From contig CM022298.1 in the NCBI GenBank assembly GCA_011799875.1, forward strand, positions 260,207,757 through 260,271,756: a stretch of DNA of 64,000 nucleotides, given 5' to 3'. The notes under the pieces were generated by a model. That model did not search any database. It was not told the DNA's origin and saw only the letters and a list, made by a program, of their open reading frames with translations. The translations under genes were made by a program, and so were the position numbers. Shown one piece after another: positions 58,174 through 64,000 of this stretch; positions within the stretch are counted from its first letter, which is position 1, and each line of letters starts with the position of its first letter. This stretch comes from Thinopyrum elongatum (Eukaryota; Streptophyta; Magnoliopsida; Poales; Poaceae).

Positions 58174-59230
58174 TTATGGATAGAACTTGCGAAGATGTTC
58201 GATATTCCAGGAATTGCTCACTGGAACTCCATCTTCGGTCTCCAGGCGGACAGCGCCGGGCCTGGTGACTCGTACTACCCGATAAGGGCCTTCCCACTTT
58301 GGCGTCAACTTGTTTGAATTCTTGGCGGACTGAATCCGTCGAAGAACAAGGTCGCCTTCCTCAAGGCTTCGGGCATGAACTTTGCGGCTATGATAGCAAC
58401 GCAAAGCTTGCTGGTAGCGTGTAGCTCGCATAGCAGCCTGAAGACGATTCTCCTCAAGGAGCACAGCGTCATCTTGCCGCAGCTGCTCTTGCTCGAGCTC
58501 ATCATAAGCGAGCACTCGAGGAGATCCGTATATGAGTTCCGTGGGGAGAACTGCTTCCGCTCCGTAGACCAGAGCGAAGGGCGTCTGGCCGGTGGCTCGA
58601 TTTGGTGTCGTTCTGATTGACCAAAGAACCGCCGGCAACTCATCAATCCAGCGTCTTCCGCACTTTCTCAGCCTGTCAAAAGTTCTGGTCCTGAGACCGC
58701 GCAGCACTTCAGCATTGGCCCTCTCCGCTTGGCCGTTGCTTCTCGGGTGAGCAACAGAGGCAAAACAAATTTTGCCGCCAAGGTCTTGGACGTACTGCAT
58801 GAAGGTGCGACTTCTGAACTGCGTGCCGTTGTCGATGATGATCCTGTTAGGCACACCGAAACGGCAAACAATTCCTTTGAAGAACTTGACAGCTGACTGC
58901 CGTCACCTTCCTCACTGCTTCCACCTCCGGCCACTTTGTGAACTTGTCGATAGCAACGTACAAGTACTCAAAGCCCCCGGTAGCACGGGGGAAAGGGCCC
59001 AGTATGTCGAGCCCCCAGACCGAAAATGGCCAGGAGAGAGGGATTGTTTGAAGAGCTTGAGCTGGCTGATGTAATTTCTTTGAATGAAACTGGCATGCTT
59101 CACACTTGGTTACTAGTGCAGTCGCATCCTGGAGGGCGGTAGGCCAAAATAAACCTTGCCGGAATGCTTTCCCGGCAAGCGCTCTTGACCCTATGTGAGA
59201 ACCACATATGCCCCCATGTATCTCTGCCAA
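58174..59230 (-). pseudogene. Tat integrase, C-terminal part of pol, one frameshift
   Basis: The frame from 59230 has the zinc-binding region (H-IGSR...C-EACQFH) and the first catalytic aspartate (WGLDILGPFPRATGG). A one-base shift around 58885 leads into the second frame. That frame has the second aspartate in IIDNGTQFRSR, then the HPRSNGQAERAN block with the catalytic glutamate, TPFALVYGAEAVLP, and the C-terminal KLTPKWEGPYRV with the typical ending EHLRKFYP (stop 58174). Upstream pol is lost at 59244. Confidence 0.9.
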
Positions 59231-59244
59231 CAGCTGTAGTTCAT

Positions 59245-59300
59245 CTTCCCGAGTCGTGCAGCACCCGGAGCTGCTGCGTACGAAGCAATTACTTGTCTTC
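59245..59300. other. Templated filler DNA at a rearrangement junction
   Basis: Bases 59245-59270 (26 bp) are identical to 59406-59431. The overlapping bases 59269-59300 (32 bp) match 59334-59365 with one mismatch. Both sources lie within about 165 bp on the right. The Tat element ends on the left and unrelated Gypsy sequence begins on the right. Short direct copies from one flank at a breakpoint are typical of synthesis-dependent or microhomology-mediated repair in plants. Confidence 0.75.
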
Positions 59301-59712
59301 CCAATCTATGCCGACTCCCCAAATGGCCATAGAAGCTGCTGCGTATGAAGCAATTACTTGTCTTCGCTTCGAAGTACCCTATGCCAGCGAAAGGGGGTAT
59401 TATTACTTCCCGAGTCGTGCAGCACCCGGAGAAGTAGCATCTTTTCCCGGTGGGCGAATTGAGAGGGACCCAGTACTAGCCAACCTTGCCCAGTATGTCA
59501 TCGCTCAAGAGCATTTGACCCAACGAGTAATGGGTTATCACCAGAGCCTCGCCGATTTGAATCCTCAGATCGCCATTGGCAGACCACTGAGGCCAGACCA
59601 GGAGAGACGCGTTCTTCGACTAGTTAATCTGCTCCCCCCGGTAGAAGAAGATTGTGCCCCAGTGCCGGAAACATTTTCTCAGGACCCAGCATATTTTGCG
59701 TTTGCGTCGTAA
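59301..59712 (+). pseudogene. ORF relic of unknown retrotransposon protein, 5' truncated
   Basis: The frame reads SMPTPQMAIEAAAYEAITCLR, then YYYFPSRAAPGEVASFPGG, LANLAQYVIAQEHLTQRVMG, and ends EDCAPVPETFSQDPAYFAFAS at 59712. It lies upstream of the 3' non-coding region and LTR (60979) of a Gypsy element in plus orientation, so it is probably a C-terminal ORF of that element. The short aromatic 'YFPSR' block resembles unannotated grass retrotransposon ORFs I have seen, but I cannot name it. The true start is removed by the junction. Confidence 0.5.
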
Positions 59713-60126
59713 ACGCCACTTCTGTGTTTATTAGCCTAGCATGTGTTGCAGCTTATGCGTTGTATCCTAAGTTTGTGCGATGAATTAATTGTTTGGTTTC
59801 AATTAATGTGAGCAATTTACTTACTGTTGTTATTTTTTATTAACTGTTTTTCGCTCGGTAAATTCCGAGGTGGGGCTTACCCTTGAGTTATTGCAACAAT
59901 TAATTGTCCACGACATAAATTTTAATTCACGCAGCACCACGACAGCAGGCTCACAACCACTACCACTCGACCACAGGCACTAATTGCTAAACCACGCACA
60001 CATTTTGCACCTAACTGATCACCCCACTAACACACCACATGTTTCTGAAGGAGAAATTTGTGTGTACTTATTCTAATGCAGATTGCCTCTAGCACACTGA
60101 CCGTAGTTAGTACCCGACACCAGCAC
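59713..60126 (+). other. 3' non-coding interior of the right-hand Gypsy element
   Basis: AT-rich, with no ORF or repeat seen. It separates the ORF relic from the antisense microprotein. Confidence 0.5.
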
Positions 60127-60288
60127 CTAATCCTCATGATCACCGCCGCCGCGAAGAGCTGACACTCGAGCAGCAGCATCACGACGATCATCGAGGATCA
60201 TCGCGCACAAGAGCCCGGAGAACACCAGCAAAGCCGCCAACCCTCCGCACATCAGGATCGTGTACCAATCCGGCATCACCTCCGCCAT
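60127..60288 (-). CDS. Antisense 53-aa single-pass membrane microprotein (predicted)
   Basis: ATG at 60288 to TAG at 60127. The protein begins MAEVMPDWYTILM, has a hydrophobic helix of about 20 residues (LMCGGLAALLVFSGLLCAMI, residues 12-31), then a basic/acidic tail ending GGGDHED. A TATAAAA box lies about 100 bp upstream on the same strand (60396-60390), with a pyrimidine-rich stretch ending TTTGCAG between them that could be a splice acceptor or plain leader. An in-frame upstream ATG overlaps the TATA box and would add a leucine-rich signal-like segment. The ORF is antisense to the surrounding Gypsy element and sits between its last ORF and 3' LTR. Unrecognised; expression unproven. Confidence 0.4.
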   Translation of the reverse strand: MAEVMPDWYTILMCGGLAALLVFSGLLCAMILDDRRDAAARVSALRGGGDHED

Positions 60289-60389
60289 TAGAGCCTCGTC
60301 GCGAGCTCCTGCAAACAGATATGGAGGAGAAGGAAGGAGAAGAAGAAGCAAGGCCAGGTGTGAGGAAGAAGAGTGGAGCACCGCGGTCA

Positions 60390-60396
60390 TTTTATA
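60390..60396 (-). promoter_or_regulatory. TATA box upstream of the antisense microprotein ORF
   Basis: CTATAAAATG on the minus strand, about 100 bp from the ORF start, followed by a CT-rich leader typical of plant 5' untranslated regions. Confidence 0.45.
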
Positions 60397-60429
60397 GCTC
60401 GAGATCGGTGTACGGTGGGCGAAGTCCAC

Positions 60430-60978
60430 CAGCGCCGCTCGTCACTCGATCGCCGGTGTTCGGAGGCGAATCCGCAAGCAGTGCCGACAGCGCACTGGCC
60501 CGTGAGGTGAGTGCACGCTGCGCCGATAGCTAGCGCGCCGCGCACTACCGCAATACGGTCTAGGTGCCCTACTCGCTAGGTGTCGCAGGTGGAGAAAGCG
60601 CGGACGCGCGCGAGAGAGAGAAGGAAGAAGAGAGACGGAAGAGGAAGAAGAGACTGACAGTGGACCCCGGGTCCACCTGTCAGCCAGAGAGAGCACTATG
60701 CGCTCTGGTACGACCAGCGTAGTTTAGAAATTTATTCTAAATTTACCCTAGCCAATAGTAGAAATTTCTCGGTTTCCCCAACCGTAGAATTTTTTCCACG
60801 CAGCGCCAGTACCCCACTGTAGTTGTACCAATTATCTGCCCTCTTGCTGTAGCCTCGTCATATCACGTGAGCAGGTTATTTAATCTTCGAGTTATTATTG
60901 CATGATAGTCGGAGTTATTTTTTTGAAACCATTCTCAGCAAATCTCGAGCACGAGATTTTTCTTAAGGAGGGTAGTGT
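60430..60978. other. Non-coding sequence before the 3' LTR
   Basis: GC-rich up to about 60720, then AT-rich. It ends with the purine-rich TCTTAAGGAGGG that precedes the LTR start. No ORF supported. Confidence 0.5.
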
Positions 60979-62382
60979 TGTAACACCCCAAAAATTTGAC
61001 CATGTTTTATTAATTAAAAATTTTGCCAGGAAATTAAATTTTCATTTTCTGGATTATCTTCTAATTTCAGAATCACTCCTTTCTTCTGAATTGTGGAGTT
61101 TTTCCCTCCAAATGGAAACTTTTCAAAAATATTGTTGGACTTGTATACCTTCTCAAAAACATTTCTCTTATCAGTGGAATTATTTCTATAATTATTTTCC
61201 TAAGATTTATTTCTTTTAAAATGGTTACTCATAAGTGTTAGAGTCCCTTTTGCACTACAACCCTTTGATAAATTCATTTGAAGATTCCACCAAAATTTGG
61301 GGATGACATGTGATGTTCCTAAATCACTTTTATGCAAAAACTTCTCTTAGTGATTTGGGGATTTTGAGCCCTACCTCAAGTTTTCAAATCTGGTTCAGTT
61401 TGTAGTTTGCACTACAACCTATTTATATATTCCTTTAAAACTTCCATAAAAATTTGGAGATGTTAGTAGTAGTATATAATTCTTTTCTATGCAAAAACCC
61501 ATTGGTGTTCCTTGGAAGATTTGAGCAAACCATCCTCATCTTCATTCTGGTTCAGTTTGGTAGTTTGTACTGCAACCCCTCTTTATCTTGCCCTATTGCC
61601 CATGATTTTTCTCCTGCTTATAGACCACCCTACCAAAACCTTAAGTCCAGGATTTGGGAACCTTTTGAATATTTTTGGTCCATGGAATAATAGCCTTTCT
61701 TTTCTGTCCAAATTTGGTTTTCTCAAAAACTTGCACTAGGGAGTTTCTGCTCTGGCCAAACTAACCTTGCGACCCCTTTATCATCTAGAGAGACCCCAAC
61801 CTGGAGATTTTGGCCACCAGAAGAGATGCCTAGATGCCCATGGCATTCTGTCGAGCACCTTGAGTTCATGAACAGAATTGGCATGAAACCTAGCTTGCAT
61901 TATGAACCTGCTTGCTTTGCCCAACCAGCATGTCCTCTAGAGGTGTAGCTTAAGCCCTAACCATCCTGTTAATTTGCAGTTTCATCGAAGCCTCTTGGCA
62001 TGCCTTGGCATATCGTCGAGCACATGGCATGCGTGCTCTGGGCGCGCCCAGAGCGCACGTTTTGCACGCGCGCGCAACCGATCCGCCGCATCCTGCCCCT
62101 GGACTTTACTCGCCCGCAAAGCCAAGCCCCGTTCTCATCCGCTCATCAGAACCGTCCAAGCCGCCCCTGGCACCCTACAGCGCCACCGTCAGAGTCCTCT
62201 TGGCGGCACGCCGGCGACCGCAGCAAGCTTCGGTCGTAGCAGCACCGCCCAAGCCACAGCCGTGCGCCAGCTCGCCCCTGAACAGCCCGAGCTCATCCAT
62301 TCGCTCCTCCAAGCCGCCTCCTGCATCGCCACGTCGTCTGCGGCCACAGTAGCGGCTCACCGTGGAGCTTATCTCCGGCCGT
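60979..62382 (+). repeat. LTR of a Gypsy element (TGTAACACCCC type), interrupted
   Basis: The polypurine run AAGGAGGG is followed by TGTAACACCCC, the usual LTR start of several grass Gypsy chromoviruses. The exact first base could be 60976. At least 1404 bp is present. It is cut at 62383 by a Tat LTR, and the remainder is expected right of the window. A perfect 20-bp palindrome is at 62035-62054. Confidence 0.65.
62035..62054. repeat. Perfect 20-bp palindrome
   Basis: GCTCTGGGCGCGCCCAGAGC reads the same on both strands, within the GC-rich part of the LTR. Confidence 0.9.
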
Positions 62383-62595
62383 GTTGGTGTACTAAGTATT
62401 GGACCACTAGTACCCCGTACTTGTGCATGGGCAGTTGTAGCCATCCTCGCGGCAAGGCTTGCCGGGATCGGCTCGAGGTCGATTCAAGCCATCAAGGAAA
62501 TCATCAAGTGAGAGATCTGAGGATCAGCAGATAAGCAGAGTTGGAATCCGAAGGCCAGCTTCCCCGGCAAGATCCTTGCCGGGATGGCCTTTGGG

Positions 62596-62680
62596 GCCCG
62601 GCAAGACTTGGCGCCCGGCAAGCCTTGGCGCCCGGCAAGGCCTGGCGCCGGGCAAGATTCGGCGCCTGGCGAGATTCTGC
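62596..62680 (+). repeat. 17-bp tandem repeat in the Tat LTR, five units
   Basis: The unit is GCCCGGCAAGACTTGGC and variants; inverse orientation of the array at 52646-52781. Confidence 0.88.
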
Positions 62681-62949
62681 CGCTGTGCCACCACTTCGGC
62701 ACAGTAACATGCCTGACATTCTGGGTCCCTCCCTGGATGCGTGGCAACGCACCAGTGGAGGAGAGCTTAAGCGGTGCTGATGGGATGGCCCCTTTTTCCA
62801 TCCCCAAGAAAGTGAGGACACCTAAACGGACACCTCACGGTGCATTAAATGCGCTTGTCCTAATCCGTCAGGGGTTAGGTATGATACCCTATAGCTACTT
62901 TACACCTCAATGTATATACATTTTGCCACTGTGGAGACCCCTTTCAGCA

Positions 62950-62957
62950 TATAAAAG
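62950..62957 (+). promoter_or_regulatory. TATA box in the Tat LTR
   Basis: CATATAAAAGGAGGCCC is conserved in the inverted sister LTR (52374-52368) and corresponds to the TATAAAAGGAGG of the nested Tat LTRs at 25494 and 31931. Confidence 0.7.
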
Positions 62958-63236
62958 GAGGCCCAAGGCAACTGCTATAGAGGAGGAGAACTTCTGGCCC
63001 ATTCTGCATGCGTAGCTGCTCTTTGAACGTACTGTTCATTGCGAGCGCTCCTGAAGGCTGGGCTCAAGAACATCAATAAGAACACAAAGCAGGAGTAGGG
63101 TTTTACGCTGATCAGCGGCCCGAACCTGGGTAAAAACTTCCCGCGTCGATCATTGGTTCTGCTCTTTGCGTATACCTCTCCCCCTGCCGAATCGTAAAGG
63201 GGTCTCTCGGGATCCCATAGGTGTCGTACCCCGACA

Positions 63237-63259
63237 TCTTTGGCGCGCCAGGTAGGGGG
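63237..63259 (+). other. Primer-binding site of the plus-strand Tat element
   Basis: TCTTTGGCGCGCCAGGTAGG directly follows the LTR, identical to 25802-25821. Confidence 0.8.
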
Positions 63260-63323
63260 ATTGAAGGTTACGTGAACCTGATCTAGTGTTCGGCGCCTTA
63301 GTTTCTTCATCATCTTCATCATC

Positions 63324-64000
63324 ATGCCACCCAACAAGAAGAGCGCTGCAACAGCGCAACCGTCCGCGTCCGTTTTGCCTGCACCTTCGCGTGCTGGCGA
63401 CAGCGTGGATGCAGAAGGAAGAGGACTAGAACCCCCGCGGCGTTCTGGTGATCCAAGCCAAGCGAGCGGTATCGTTTGCAGTGGCAGTGGTAACTTGCAC
63501 GCCGCTGGATCTAGAGATGCCGCCGTGTTGCCTACGGGTGGCACAACTAACTCTAGGGATCGAAGGGCGCCTGCTGGAGCTCCCACGCCGGTGCAAGCCT
63601 CGCGACCTACTCAGGTCATGCAAGATGAGCGACGTCATGGCGCTGGTGGTTCGAGGCGTCCCCACGAAAAGGTTTCTGCGCATCGATCCCAAGATGCATG
63701 GGGCCAGCATGCACACCAAGCTGCCGGCGGAGGTGGCACACGGTCGCGTGACCGTGGTGGTGCTCCTTCTAACATGGTTAGGAGTCAGAGCACCTCACGT
63801 ACCTCGCACTTGTCGCCGCCACCTATGTCAGCGGAAGCCTTGGCACGTGCACAGCTGCTCCTCGATTTTCCTCCCGCCCCGAAGAAGATGGAGGAGTGGC
63901 GAGCTACTATCCAGAGTCTTATCGGCTTCGCCAACAAAGATGGACCGCAAGAGGCATGGCCCTCGCAGCGGAGGCCCATCGATCCGGCGCGAGCCGATGT
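63324..64000 (+). CDS. Gag N-terminal region of the Tat element, open to the window end
   Basis: ATG at 63324 (MPPNKKSAATAQPSASV) opens 225 codons without a stop up to the window edge. The start follows CAT-rich sequence 87 bases after the LTR end. The protein is low-complexity and basic, rich in S, R, G and A (SRDRRAPAGAPTP, RSRDRGGAPSN). It ends in a more structured stretch (LARAQLLLDFPPAPKKMEEW, TIQSLIGFAN). That composition and position fit the N-terminal gag extension of Tat elements, with the retrotransposon gag domain expected further right. Unlike every other coding stretch here, it has no lesion in the visible part. Confidence 0.75.
   Translation, partial: MPPNKKSAATAQPSASVLPAPSRAGDSVDAEGRGLEPPRRSGDPSQASGIVCSGSGNLHAAGSRDAAVLPTGGTTNSRDRRAPAGAPTPVQASRPTQVMQDERRHGAGGSRRPHEKVSAHRSQDAWGQHAHQAAGGGGTRSRDRGGAPSNMVRSQSTSRTSHLSPPPMSAEALARAQLLLDFPPAPKKMEEWRATIQSLIGFANKDGPQEAWPSQRRPIDPARAD

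Larger units (their letters stand above)
52089..59244 (-). mobile_element. Tat-lineage Gypsy element (3' half) with antisense gene
   Basis: On the minus strand the order is: integrase (59230-58174), spacer, an antisense gene (53398-57366 on plus), polypurine tract and 3' LTR (52994-52089). It inserted in Copia reverse transcriptase (left flank CCCTT, 52084-52088). The element stops at 59244 in front of repair filler, so its RT, gag and 5' LTR are missing. An extra ORF between pol and 3' LTR, in sense or antisense, is a known trait of Tat elements (Grande, RIRE2-like). Confidence 0.87.
62383..63236 (+). repeat. 5' LTR of the plus-strand Tat element
   Basis: 854 bp, TGTTGGTGTACTAAG...GTACCCCGACA. 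It matches the inverted LTR at 52089-52994 and is shorter mainly because it has five instead of eight 17-bp units. Confidence 0.9.
62383..64000 (+). mobile_element. Tat-lineage Gypsy element, 5' part, continues beyond the window
   Basis: The 5' LTR (62383-63236), primer site and start of gag are in plus orientation. It is the same family as the minus-strand element at 52089, inserted in the TGTAACACC-type LTR (left flank pentamer GGCCG, 62378-62382). Confidence 0.9.

Noticed and set aside
52089..63236. Treating the two Tat LTRs as the two ends of one element
   Set aside because: They are inverted relative to each other and each has its own correct neighbour (polypurine tract at 52995, primer site at 63237), which marks a 3' end and a 5' end of different insertions.

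Overview
The window is a stack of nested transposable elements from a large grass genome, most likely a Triticeae species (wheat, Aegilops, barley or rye). The evidence is an Angela/WIS/BARE-1-type Copia element with its typical LTR termini and initiator-Met-tRNA primer site, Athila-lineage and Tat-lineage Gypsy elements, CACTA elements, Stowaway MITEs, and dense element-in-element nesting with 5-bp target duplications. I found no convincing host gene, tRNA, rRNA or CRISPR array.

Left part (1-32570). A plus-strand Gypsy-like element without gag-pol (1-5510, left end outside the window) sits in the LTR of a related minus-strand element (5511-6300, probably resuming at 32361). That older element is interrupted by an Athila-like Gypsy element on the minus strand (6301-32360). 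The Gypsy element is itself interrupted twice. A complete 8.7-kb Copia element (12629-21343) splits its reverse transcriptase and leaves a perfect GTAGC duplication. A 7.3-kb Tat-type element (24926-32238) splits its 5' LTR and leaves CTCGT. The Tat copy has no visible gag-pol; its only long coding relic is a broken gene on the strand opposite to the element.

Middle (32574-48979). A CACTA-like region (32574 to about 38575, right end not found) is rich in short and long direct repeats. It is followed by two divergent copies of one gag-carrying LTR family, with LTRs at 38576-39487 and 46706-47581. The gag/protease relic of the first contains a 3.1-kb CACTA element (43260-46404), which holds two Stowaway hairpins.

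Right part (48980-64000). The gag of the second copy is cut by another Angela-type Copia element (48980-52088). Its reverse transcriptase is cut by a minus-strand Tat element (52089-59244). That Tat element carries, antisense to itself and between pol and 3' LTR, a long gene with four phase-consistent exons (53398-57366). The Tat element ends abruptly at 59244 in a 56-bp patch of short copied segments, a signature of double-strand-break repair. Beyond it lie the 3' end of another Gypsy element (an ORF, a tiny antisense membrane-protein ORF, and an LTR starting near 60979) and the 5' LTR and gag start of a plus-strand Tat element that leaves the window.

The most interesting points are the two antisense genes in Tat elements (one intron-containing, one kept by an element lacking its own pol), the antisense 53-aa membrane microprotein, and the repair junction at 59245-59300, which could explain why the missing halves of three nested elements are all absent. 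Family names rest on motif recognition; no database search was possible.
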